Positions 24,216 to 33,866 of a stretch of DNA of 64,000 nt are shown piece by piece; positions within the stretch are counted from its first letter, which is position 1; each line of letters begins with the position of its first letter. Under the pieces are notes generated by a model. The model had not been told where the DNA came from, did no database searches, and was given only the letters and a program-made list of their open reading frames with translations. The stretch is from Gloeophyllum trabeum ATCC 11539 (taxonomy: Eukaryota; Basidiomycota; Agaricomycetes; Gloeophyllales; Gloeophyllaceae), in assembly GCF_000344685.1 (NCBI RefSeq), contig NW_006920410.1, positions 2,730,570 through 2,794,569 on the forward strand. Direction: 5' to 3'. A program made the translations under genes and the position numbers.

Positions 24216-24414
24216 TCCCAGGCATGATATTGATATTGAGCGGAGTTTCAAATCTATAAGAGGCAAGTTCGCGTGGCTCGCGACAGATGCTTGGGGAACG
24301 CTGGGGCAGGGATATCTCGTCTAAGTCGTTACGGAGCTTCTAGAATCAATATTATAGTAGAAGTTAAATAATGTAAATTTCCTGAACTTGTGTCGGCGCG
24401 GGCGTATCAGCCAT
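24216..24414 (-). pseudogene. Two-exon gene fragment inside the insertion
   Basis: ATG 24414 begins MADTPAPTQ (exon 24388-24414). A 48-nt GT-AG intron leads to exon 24216-24339, which continues in phase (KLRNDLDEISLPQRSP...LNINIMPG) and ends at a consensus donor GTGAGT. Only 23 bases further on, the insertion ends and the repeat begins, so any third exon is absent. The family is unknown. It looks like the 5' end of a gene whose remainder was lost or never captured. The first exon and upstream sequence reappear right of gap 2 (ATG at 25562), consistent with a false duplication. Confidence 0.4.
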
Positions 24415-25020
24415 GGTATTGTGAGCGTGAGGCGGGAGTTGCCGAACCATTAGCACAGTTCAAACTCAGCTCAATATCATGAGTGACTTGTATACGGGGA
24501 TTTCCTGCACAATAAAATCCAAAGATTTTGTTTGAGTACTCTAGCATGTTGTACCTATAGGATATACTAACCACAAAGCAGGCGCCATCTCATGGGGCAT
24601 TGTGCACCCAGAGTTCCGGTCGCAGCCACCCTCGATATTGTGCGGGGTTCTAATCGTGGGAACCGCTCACTCTGCGTCTCGCGCAGGCGCACCATATACG
24701 ACTTCAGCGTTTCAACTTGAGCGTGAACGACTACAAAATCCCCGGAGAGTAGTACTACTGTCATCAGAATGCCAATAGGTATTGTTTACTTGTAGCTACT
24801 TGAGACCTGCGGGTGCTAGTATCGTGAACCCGCCGGACACATTTACTTAGATACCCGGTCGAAGACCGGGAAGAAAAAATGAACTACACCTCAAAAATTG
24901 AAGGATCAGCACCCTAGGATACATCTCGTGCAACGTACGGGAGCAGCGAGAGGTTGTACAATGTATAACCTGCTCGCTAGGGAAGAAGCATGCTTCAGCC
25001 ACATGCAACCATATTGGAGG
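24335..25020 (+). repeat. Left copy of a direct repeat flanking assembly gap 2
   Basis: The 686-bp block is repeated at 25483-26169 with an offset of 1148. Differences are single-base and cluster at the two gap-proximal ends (AGCTTCTAGAATC against AGCTTCTTAGAATC; GCATGCTTCAG against GCATGCTTTCAG). That is what low-quality contig ends produce. A minus-strand open frame (24567-24764, starting MTVVLLSGDFVVVHAQ) with a hydrophobic lead occurs in both copies. Confidence 0.85.
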
Positions 25021-25482
25021 NNNNNNNNNNNNNNNNNNNNNNNNNNNNNNNNNNNNNNNNNNNNNNNNNNNNNNNNNNNNNNNNNNNNNNNNNNNNNNNN
25101 NNNNNNNNNNNNNNNNNNNNNNNNNNNNNNNNNNNNNNNNNNNNNNNNNNNNNNNNNNNNNNNNNNNNNNNNNNNNNNNNNNNNNNNNNNNNNNNNNNNN
25201 NNNNNNNNNNNNNNNNNNNNNNNNNNNNNNNNNNNNNNNNNNNNNNNNNNNNNNNNNNNNNNNNNNNNNNNNNNNNNNNNNNNNNNNNNNNNNNNNNNNN
25301 NNNNNNNNNNNNNNNNNNNNNNNNNNNNNNNNNNNNNNNNNNNNNNNNNNNNNNNNNNNNNNNNNNNNNNNNNNNNNNNNNNNNNNNNNNNNNNNNNNNN
25401 NNNNNNNNNNNNNNNNNNNNNNNNNNNNNNNNNNNNNNNNNNNNNNNNNNNNNNNNNNNNNNNNNNNNNNNNNNNNNNNNNN
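25021..25482. other. Assembly gap 2 (462 N)
   Basis: The run of N joins two near-identical blocks. Frames spanning it are not real. Confidence 0.97.
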
Positions 25483-26169
25483 AGCTTCTTAGAATCAATA
25501 TATAGTAGAAGTTAAATAATGTAAATTTCCTGAACTTGTGTCGGCGCGGGCGTATCAGCCATGGTATTGTGAGCGTGAGGCGGGAGTTGCCGAACCATTA
25601 GCACAGTTCAAACTCAGCTCAATATCATGAGTGACTTGTATACGGGGATTTCCTGCACAATAAAATCCAAAGATTTTGTTTGAGTACTCTAGCATGTTGT
25701 ACCTATAGGATATACTAACCACAAAGCAGGCGCCATCTCATGGGGCATTGTGCACCCAGAGTTCCGGTCGCAGCCACCCTCGATATTGTGCGGGGTTCTA
25801 ATCGTGGGAACCGCTCACTCTGCGTCTCGCGCAGGCGCACCATATACGACTTCAGCGTTTCAACTTGAGCGTGAACGACTACAAAATCCCCGGAGAGTAG
25901 TACTACTGTCATCAGAATGCCAATAGGTATTGTTTACTTGTAGCTACTTGAGACCTGCGGGTGCTAGTATCGTGAACCCGCCGGACACATTTACTTAGAT
26001 ACCCGGTCGAAGACCGGGAAGAAAAAATGAACTACACCTCAAAAATTGAAGGATCAGCACCCTAGGATACATCTCGTGCAACGTACGGGAGCAGCGAGAG
26101 GTTGTACAATGTATAACCTGCTCGCTAGGGAAGAAGCATGCTTTCAGCCACATGCAACCATATTTGGAG
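25483..26169 (+). repeat. Right copy of the direct repeat flanking gap 2
   Basis: Near-identical to 24335-25020, then continuing into the unique right end of the insertion. Probably the same locus as the left copy. Confidence 0.85.
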
Positions 26170-26250
26170 CGGCCACCCCTTGTTCTTTTTTCTTTTCTTT
26201 TTCTTTTCTTTTTACTGCAGTGGTATCATTATCGAGGCTGGAATTGCGCC

Positions 26251-26665
26251 AATGGCAAGCATCCTGTTGCCTACGGTACAAGCTATGACAGTGTTGAAGA
26301 CAGTACACTGACTCTACAGTAACACTGATCGAGGGTGGCGGAATGCCACCCTAGGGCGGCAAAGAAGGCACTTATTATCTATTCCTCAGATATATGTAAC
26401 TGTAAAGCTTGACACCAAGTATCTGATGGATCGAAGACTCTGACCACACCGGCAGACCACTAACTTGAGAGTTAGAAGTTGATATCATTCAGTATCATTC
26501 AGGTCAAGATGAAATAACTATGGGCATTGTTGATGCCGTGCAGCGCCCGGGGAGCAAGAAAGATTATTTTCCTGCTTGTAGAGTCCCTGCCGTTGGTTTA
26601 CCATAGACTTTTACATGTTAGGAATCGGACCTGGCGTGCCGCGCAGCGCCGAATACCTCCCAAGT
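26251..26665 (-). repeat. Dispersed repeat, inverted copy, left part (interrupted)
   Basis: This 415-bp block is the reverse complement of the left 60% of copies A and B, ending in the edge CCTCCCAAGT. It carries the AGGGTGGC/GCCACCCT hairpin and the TATA-like box, here degraded (TTTTACATGTTAGG). With 23917-24192 it completes one copy. Confidence 0.82.
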
Positions 26666-26994
26666 ACGAAGGCATACGCGCACGGGTACGGTGCTACGTT
26701 TGTCAGGATCCGACAGTTATACGCCCATCTACGCAACGACGAACCGGAGACACTTTGGTCCTGTGATTCAGACGGTAGCTATATTATATGTTAACGTGTC
26801 TATCACAGTTCTATGTGTTCCTACGCCTCATCCATCACCTCGCTGTGAGCAAGTAGAACGACACTCCCTGGGACCGATTGTCACGGTTCAACAATAGTTT
26901 AACTTGCTACTGTACCTAGCGCGGCCGCAGTCCGACTCTGGAGGCGTGAGACCGGTCTAAAATCGACCGGTATATTCGTTCGCTAGACAAATCA
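26666..26994. other. Spacer between inverted repeat copies
   Basis: The 329 bases separate the inverted and direct repeat copies, so the whole island is a large imperfect inverted repeat. The spacer itself holds a 7-bp inverted repeat ACCGGTC/GACCGGT at 26951-26971. No coding evidence was found. Confidence 0.5.
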
Positions 26995-27702
26995 ACTTGG
27001 GAGGCATTCGGCGCTGCGCGGCACGCCAGGTCCGATTCCTCACATATAAAAGTCTATGGTAAACCCACAGCAGGGACTCTACAAGCAGGGAAATAATCTT
27101 TCTTGCTCCCCGGGCGCTGCGCGGCATCAACAATGCTCATAGTTATTCATCTTGACCTGAATGATACTGAATGATATCAACTTCTAACTCTCAAGTTAGC
27201 GGCCCGCCGGTGCGGTCAGAGTCTTCGATCCATCAGATACTTGCCAGTGGTGTCAAGCTTTACAGTTACATATATCTGAGGAATAGATAACAAGTGCCTT
27301 CTTCGCTGCCCTAGGGTGGCATTCCGCCACCCTCGATCAGTGTTACTGTAGAGTCAGTGTACTGTATACAGCATGTTTTCAACACTGTGATAGCTTGTAC
27401 CGTAGGCAACAGGATGCTTGCCATTAGGCAGCCGGGGGATGCCTGACAGTGCCACCCTACATATTTGGAATTAATTTCCATCACACAAAACGGTAATCCT
27501 CGACATAAGGGGTAATAGTTCCTATTTGTTGGTGGCGGTAAGATTTGGATCGGTCCACCTACCATTTATGAGCAGTACTCCTATTACATTTCGAGTAATT
27601 TGGGCTGTAAGTGGTATAACCCCTGTTAAGCGCTCGCTTTCTCGATCACCAGAGAGCCCTATACAACTACTGAACAGTAAACCGATTCTAGAGGAATCGG
27701 AA
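26995..27702 (+). repeat. Dispersed ~0.7-kb repeat, copy B
   Basis: This is the full-length direct copy (708 bp), nearly identical to copy A at 3771-4463. The length difference comes from small insertions such as CCAGT inside ACTTGCCAGTGGTGTC. It has the same TATAAAAG box and both hairpins. Flanking bases differ from copy A and show no target-site duplication. Confidence 0.82.
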
Positions 27703-28020
27703 TTTCGGTCGGTAGAAGGCTGAAATTGTCCGCTTACCGTACGAAAGACACCGTATCATTTTGTCCCACCAAATTGTGAATTTCGACCCCCCTCAGAACG
27801 GCCGAAAATGACATTTTCCAACCGTTTAGTGGTCTATTTCCATCTGGTCATGCAAACCACCATTCCTTGGCTTTGGCACCCCTAGCAGTCAGTGTGCAAT
27901 GCAGTTGAGGCACCAACATATTTGTATATTCTCTATGTAGAATAGTACAGCAAACTGTGTCATACCCGCCCTGACCCTGAACCATGCATTCCCCAGCCCC
28001 CCCTCCTCGGGGCTCCCTAT

Positions 28021-28323
28021 TCAAATCCCTACCAACAGCAACAACACAAAGACTACCTGCCAGATGTTAGATCAGTAGAAGTCATACCACGGCCTCAAGG
28101 AAGCACTCACGTACTCGCATAGCTCGACACTGGAGATGGCGGCAAGGTGGTTGATACACCGATCCTGTCAAGATATCTTAGATTCAGTAAACATATTGTA
28201 CAACGGGCACCATACTCACTTTACAACAACTATCAGGCCTACGACACAGACACGTATTAGACTTCGTCGAGACGCAGGATCGAGAGAATGGACGCACCTT
28301 AGTGACCAAACCGCGGCCATCAT
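28021..28323 (-). CDS. Possible 44-residue membrane peptide gene
   Basis: Four tiny exons can be chained on the minus strand: 28298-28323, 28220-28238, 28111-28164 and 28021-28056. The separating introns all have good donors (GTGCGT, GTGAGT, GTGAGT) and CAG/TAG acceptors, and all phases agree. The product starts MMAAVWSLRP, has a Cys-rich middle (CCKDRC...ELCEY) and ends in a hydrophobic tail VVFVLLLLVGI, so it could be tail-anchored. The frame is open further upstream, so a longer N-terminus is possible. I recognise no family. The overlapping poly-Arg frame on the same strand comes from a CGG/CGT triplet repeat and is unlikely to be coding. This is a prediction from splice logic only. Confidence 0.3.
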
Positions 28324-29561
28324 CAGCCTGCGACAGTACACGCTCACCGGGGAAGAAGGGCCATGTATACCAGCGGAGCTGCTCACTGCGGCGTCGGCGG
28401 CGTCGGCGGCGACGACGACGGCGCAACAGCGAGCGCATGGCAAGGGCCGGCGTCGAGGTCAGAGGCAAGTTGAACATGTCACCAAGTGACGCAAGTGGGG
28501 CTATCATTCCGATCTTCGAACTCCGACCTGTGGGTTCTCACGACTGCTGCTGCGGATTCAACAGACAGAATTCGACCGTTTATCGTATGAAATGCCCAAG
28601 TTCGGAATTCCAACTGGTTTCCATACGGCAAGCTATTTCGACCTTATTCGACCACTTTTTGGCCGAAAGTACAAAATTGACCCATTACCGGTCTAATTTA
28701 GGCCGGCCTGGTGCGCACAGTGCGACTTCAGTTGAGGGTCGAGGTGGTCCACAACTTGTTGGGCCCCTCATCTTTAGTCTCTCCATGTATGAGCATCAGT
28801 ATAAAGTACGTAGGGAGCGTGCTTCTGACGACTCATCGAATTCCCCTCCAGCCTCCGTTGGCATGATAGGTGTCATTGCAACTAGACCCGCAGTCTTCTC
28901 CCAGACGCGAGGAATAAGGCCCACGCACTATAATCGCTCAGTTATTGCAGGTGAGCATCGTACCCTGGATATCATAATGTCCATCAACGGTGGAGACACG
29001 TGGCTTTGTATGAAGTAAGTATTCAGCGACATGAGCTGCGTTTTCCATCGTCATCCGGTTGAAGGCAGGCGATTCACACTTCTCTAGCTGGGCGTGCGCG
29101 ATAATAGCGAGGTGGCCAGTGAACTCAGGACTTTCATAATCCTAAGAGCATACACTTATCTAGGACTCTGTAAAATGCAGCTATCCGAGTCTGTCATGGC
29201 CGTACCCTCATAAAGTGAGTCTGGGGTATCCAGCCCCTCACAAGCGGTAGACAAGCTTTTCCCCTTCGGCCCAAAGAACCCTTGGTACAGTCTGAGACTC
29301 CTGTACTTCGAGGGAAATAAAGTGTATTCTGCTTATCTCACGCGATGTTGAATCCGAGCGTCCCTGCAGTAACGGTCGAACGGGATGAGAACCTTGGGTA
29401 GTTCAAAGAAACCTTTCATTCTCAGTCTGGTTAAGCAGTGAGAGCAGACATACAATTCACGGTGAAATCCTATTCGTGCATAAGAAAAAATATAATTATC
29501 CGTGTGTCACCAATCAAAGGTTGATACTGTGCCGGGACGTTCGCGAAGAAGTGTCAGAATG
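28324..29561. other. Non-coding stretch with a triplet repeat
   Basis: A GGC/GTC/GAC triplet tract lies at about 28388-28425 and produces long Arg-run frames on both strands. The rest (28500-29560) shows no exon chain, motif or repeat relation that I could support. The plus-strand frame 28302-29018 begins with a non-ATG codon and is compositionally odd. Confidence 0.45.
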
Positions 29562-31481
29562 TCAACAAGTGAATGGGCGACCAACGTCCCCAGAAGCATA
29601 TGATTTTACTATTAACTGGCCATTAAGGTTCAGTCTCGAGTTCACATAAATAGACGGCGTCTTCACTTACTCTGATAGAAACATATGTTCCTGCCACACA
29701 GATGAATGCACCCAACAACACACTGAGCACTGCTAGGGTTGTGCCTGCCCATTTCCTTGTGAGAGCTGTCCTACCGCCCTCTAGGTAGTAAGTGTCGTGC
29801 AGCCAGAAAAATCCTGCCACTCCGTATGTGTACCAAGATGCAAACAGGGCGGCGACAATACCGATCAGGTAGGAAAAAATGGGGACTGCGATGGCCAGGA
29901 CGAAAGCCACACCAACTGTGCCAAAGCATAATGACAGCCAAGCGAGCCATCCCAGGATCGTGTGAGAATGGATGTGTGGTGAATGGCGGAAAAATCGGAT
30001 CATGATAAGCTTGGCTGCGGTGTGGGTGTACAGAGCGCCAGAGCTTCAGCAATAGACATAAGCGGTTGTATCAGAAACAGCAGGTCGACATACATCAGAA
30101 AATTACCCAGAGCAATGCCAAAGGCTGCCTTCGCCCATCGGGGTGATAAAGAGAAGAAAGCGGGAGACTGTACGGTGTTGCCGATGTAGATATACATAAC
30201 CACGCTGAAGACGACATAAAATAGCGTGGCAAAGCCTTGCAGGCACCAAGCGGCCTGTGGATCATAAGAACGTCGGTCCGGATGACCTATCACGGAGACT
30301 CGAAGGAACGGACCTTCATAGCATCTTGAGGACGGCGCATCTCGGACATCAGCATGAAGAACCTATAGTTATCGAATGCATGAGACTCAATGATTTCCAT
30401 CATAGGCAAGGACGGTCACATGAAATGTCCTGAGTGGTTATTAGTTGCGCAATGCATACAACGTAGAAGGATATCGATTACCAGCATACGAAAAGACCTA
30501 ACAAGGTTTAGTGGTTCGTTCGCGGCAGCATACACGACAAGTACACATACAGGGTTTGTGATAGCAAGGAACGCCTCATAGAAGGTGCCAGAGATCGTCG
30601 CGTTAATAACACGGCCTGGAACAGGGTTTGCGCCGGCTCCCGCCATCCCGATAACTCCTGCAGCGAGTATCAAGAGAGAGCTTACGAGACCCAGAAAGCT
30701 CAAATGACCCAATGTGCGAGGAACTGCAAACAAATACGTAGCGATGGCAAAGATCAGGAGCAGATACATCGTGCATAGGCCCTGATTCGACAACGTGGAC
30801 AATGCTTGTTGGCCTGACAATAATTCGGAGCCCTGCCGAGAACTGACGGTTAGCCGACTGGCCTAGCATGTAAAGGAGAGCTGCGTACACATGCACATAT
30901 GGCGAATAGAATGGTCCCAATAGACAGGATCTCCCGTCCTACCGGACCGAACAAAATGTAACCGGCATCTCCTGTTACAGGGTTCGTAATTTGTCCACCA
31001 CGCTCACGGTTAGGTACATACCCATGTTATGGACGTCCGGATGATTCAGTTTGAAGTCAATCAAGAGTTTGGCCGTGAACAAGGCAAACACTCCAAGAAA
31101 TATGATCAAAATAACCGCTGGAACAATACCTATCACAGCGTCGACGTCCCATGAGAAGTAATAACAGCGTCATATCTAGAGGCACGTACCAACAACCGCC
31201 AAAGCACTCGGTAGTGAGAGCATCCCATTGCTGACTATCTCAGCGATCATCAGCAGGCTCACGACCTTCGGAGAACCGTGACAGTCATCTCGAGAACTTG
31301 AATCTGGCAAGTTTGATGATAATCGTACCTGCCAGCTGAGGGTCTTGTAGCGTATTTGGTGCCCTTCTTCATCACCGAAGACATCGTCGGTCACTATATT
31401 GCTGGATCCGGACTGCTTGCCTTCTATACCACCGGGCTTCTCCTGCGCCTGTACATATTGAATCTGGGATGTTGAGGGCAT
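29562..31481 (-). CDS. Amino acid permease, AAAP family (N-amino-acid transport type)
   Basis: The predicted protein has about 453 residues and about 11 membrane helices. Exons are complement 31329-31481, 31190-31265, 31022-31129, 30892-30971, 30551-30832, 30482-30497, 30420-30429, 30314-30362, 30094-30254, 29671-30043 and 29562-29615. Family marks are LSWQVVSLLMIAEIVSNGML (helix 1), DFKLNHPDVHNMGDAGYILFG, FAYAGH-like SYAGHFMFFMLMSEM, FLISGALYTHTAAKL, and the terminal LIVKSYASGDVGRPFTC. Exons of 16 and 10 nt encode the VFSYAGHFM turn. One junction is unsolved: after codon GCA at 30892 the in-phase sequence is TGTGTACG, so the GT donor lies one base late. A sequencing error or a real lesion there cannot be told apart. 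It probably imports neutral or aromatic amino acids at the plasma membrane. Confidence 0.85.
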
Positions 31482-32242
31482 TGCAGGGCAGTTTGGACAG
31501 TGATGGATCCTTGCCCCTTGAGCCTATCGCCCGCAAAAAATCAAGCAGGGATAATGTCACCCGTATGATATCAAGCGCACATCGCAGCTAGGCTGCCATA
31601 AATTGCTTATCTCCGTGGAAGAGATAAGTCGAACGCTGAAGCGTTTCTATGTATATGACATGGTTTTGAGTTCAACGGCATCGTTCAGTGTGGTATCAGG
31701 ATTCGTGTTAAGTATAACCGGTGGACACGCCTGTCATCTCTTGCCCTGTCTATACTTGAAGCTTGAAGCTTGGAACTTTGTACATCGAGTCGCCCGAGCG
31801 GTCCCCGAATTCTATCAAGCTGTGACGATTGTCGATGGGCAAAGATGGACATCCTCACGCCAATCGCGAGCGCCTTCCCAGCCCACAGTTCGGGTCTGTT
31901 AACGTTGCTGGACTACTTGTGACTGGTACTGCGACACCCCGTGCCTGGACTTGTTGCAGGTAGCCTTCAGGCTGAGACAGGCGTGCATGCGAGAACATCC
32001 CTTTCTTAAGACCAGAGCTAGTCTGAAACCTGAGCCGCCTGCAAGACAGGACGGAGGCTTGTAGATAGGAGCGGCCGCGTTCACCTGCAATTCGGAATTC
32101 GGTGGGTGTTAGACCCTTCCGAGAACGAAGAACTGTCACTTGACGTTGATATATTCACCCCAGATGGGCGCACCGTCGTCTGCATAACGTTTGGCCACTA
32201 CTTGAGAAGAGCTGCCCAGCGAACCGCAGCGCCCCGATTGCC
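31482..32242. promoter_or_regulatory. Divergent promoter region permease / F-box-like gene
   Basis: The 761 bases lie between two divergent starts. Short frames (31603-31902 plus, 31855-32139 minus) have no motif. No specific regulatory site was recognised. Confidence 0.45.
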
Positions 32243-33370
32243 ATGGACCCCCACGCAGGCTCTTTACCCCGCATAGTCGACGACTTGATCCCCCTTATAC
32301 TTGACAGCAACAACCACTGGTGGCCGTGCGATTACCTGCGCCTCTCCTTAATCTCGCCAGAGTGGCTAGCTCCCGTTCGCAAGCGCCTGTATACATGCCC
32401 GACCATACGCTCGTATCGCGCATGTACGCTCCTCGCGCGAACGCTTTCCGAACGCCCGGAATATTCTGCTTTAATACGCGAAATGGACCTACGTCCCTTC
32501 GCGGAATATAACAGCGGAGGGATAGCATGCTATGATATGGAGAGTGTCAAGTTGTTACTGGGCCTTGACAGCCTGAGGAGCGTAACATTGGGCGCAGATT
32601 TGGCTGTGAGGGCAGAGCGATTTCTGTCCTGGATAAACTCTACCTCCCTCGAGGAGTTACATGTTGATGGGAAGCAGCGCAGGCTTGGATATGGATGCTC
32701 GCGGTACCAGCAACCAGCGTCCTTGACGTGGGACCACGAGCTGTGCGGCAGGTTCACGAAGTTGACGAGTCTTCGGCTCTCAAATATTGAACTCCACATC
32801 CTTCCCTCAGCATCACCCATCCCGCAGCTTACCGAACTGAACGTGGAGAGAGTAGAGGTGCTTGTCGGCCATCTTCACCAGCTGTCTAGCGACTGGTCGA
32901 GTCTGCGACATTTGAGCATAGAAGCGCGGTGCACCTCGGACTTCGATCGTCATATACGGCTCTTACTCTCCCATTGCGGTCCCAGCCTTGAGAGTCTTCA
33001 TTATGACGTCCGGGACGTCCACTTGGACGAAGCCATTTTCCACGATAGCCTGGTGTCCTGCCCGGCCCTTCGGGAGTTGCGCCTGAATGGACTTGACGTC
33101 AATCTGGGAACGTTGTCGTCCATCGGACAGCGCTGCGGCAATTTGGAGCAGCTTTCGGTGGAAGGGAGGGTCGTCCGGGTGACATCCAACGAGTGGGCCG
33201 CGTTCATCGGCTCCGGCGCATTGCCATCATTGCAGCACCTGAAGACTCCGCCTGGGACCCATGCTCCACCGTTCAGTTACTGGTCTGAAGCGATGGGCAG
33301 GCAGGTAATCGATGCATGCGCCGCACGGGGCATCAAACTCGCCAACGTCTTCCTCCGTTCACATCTGTGA
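32243..33370 (+). CDS. F-box-like / leucine-rich-repeat protein (single exon)
   Basis: One uninterrupted frame of 375 codons starts at an ATG. The N-terminus (LPRIVDDLIPLILDS...YLRLSLISPEWLAPVRKRLY) has the arrangement of basidiomycete F-box-like domains, with a Leu-Pro opening and the later Ser-Pro-x-Trp. The rest is a series of irregular leucine-rich repeats (LRSVTLGADL, LTSLRLSNIEL, LTELNVERVEV, LRHLSIEAR, LRELRLNGLDV, LEQLSVEGRV). Such proteins form large lineage-specific families in mushrooms and are presumed substrate adaptors of SCF ubiquitin ligases; no partner can be inferred here. The absence of introns, in an intron-dense region, is typical of this expanded family and may reflect retroposition. 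Confidence 0.72.
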   Translation: MDPHAGSLPRIVDDLIPLILDSNNHWWPCDYLRLSLISPEWLAPVRKRLYTCPTIRSYRACTLLARTLSERPEYSALIREMDLRPFAEYNSGGIACYDMESVKLLLGLDSLRSVTLGADLAVRAERFLSWINSTSLEELHVDGKQRRLGYGCSRYQQPASLTWDHELCGRFTKLTSLRLSNIELHILPSASPIPQLTELNVERVEVLVGHLHQLSSDWSSLRHLSIEARCTSDFDRHIRLLLSHCGPSLESLHYDVRDVHLDEAIFHDSLVSCPALRELRLNGLDVNLGTLSSIGQRCGNLEQLSVEGRVVRVTSNEWAAFIGSGALPSLQHLKTPPGTHAPPFSYWSEAMGRQVIDACAARGIKLANVFLRSHL

Positions 33371-33866
33371 TGATTGCCCGAGGTACGCTGTCTATCCATA
33401 GCAGGTATTCGCGCAGCTTATCGGAACTTGGATCGAGGCCCAGCTTGCGCGCCAATGGCTCGATCGGACGTTAACTGTATATCTACCTCAACCCCCCTGC
33501 ATCTTGTAGCCTAATATCCTATTTTGACAGGCACTGTATTACTAACGTGTACTATCCTCGCGGACTTCTCTGTATGATTTGCCGTCTTCCATGCCTTCTG
33601 CACATCCCCGTAGTCATGGTGTGGACTGTATTTCTTGACCCTTGAGCGCAAAAGCAACAGGCCGCTATGCGGGGAACTGGTAAATAAGAGACGCAATAAT
33701 AAGGAGGATGCACAGCCACTCGTTCGGCCACGCTTTCCAGCGAAGGCCTTCGACGTCTTCATCTTCTGTCCGTTGGACGACCCTGCAGGTCTGCGCCTGT
33801 CTGACCCTCCTTTGTATGGGCGTATAGTCACTCCTTTTCAAGTTACGCTCGTTACTTCTGTGGATA
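33371..33866. promoter_or_regulatory. Intergenic region upstream of the hydrolase gene
   Basis: The 496 bases hold the 3' end of the F-box-like transcript and the hydrolase promoter. Overlapping frames on both strands lack motifs. Confidence 0.4.

Larger units (their letters stand above)
24193..26250 (-). mobile_element. Insertion nested in the inverted repeat copy (contains gap 2)
   Basis: A segment of unknown class sits inside a repeat copy. The repeat is severed between CCGGCTGCCT and AATGGCAAGC with no base lost and no visible target duplication. The left end begins GTGGAATTGG and the right end is ...CTGGAATTGCGCC, sharing an 8-mer TGGAATTG in direct orientation. A TTTTC-type microsatellite lies near the right end (about 26188-26215). 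If the blocks flanking gap 2 are one locus counted twice, the real insertion is about 0.9 kb. It contains gene-like exons on the minus strand (see the next entry). No transposase, reverse transcriptase or terminal inverted repeat was found. Confidence 0.55.

Noticed and set aside
24898..25515. Open frames of 167-205 codons
   Set aside because: They span the 462 unknown bases of gap 2.
24193..26250. Helitron interpretation of the nested insertion
   Set aside because: Captured-looking exons fit, but the ends are not TC...CTRR and the insertion is between T and A, not A and T.
28302..29018. 238-codon plus-strand frame with a poly-Arg run
   Set aside because: It starts at a non-ATG codon, and its composition is produced by the triplet repeat; no motif or splice support.
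32243..33370. Recent retrogene status of the intronless F-box-like gene as a strong claim
   Set aside because: No poly(A) tract, target duplication or intron-bearing parent is visible in the window.
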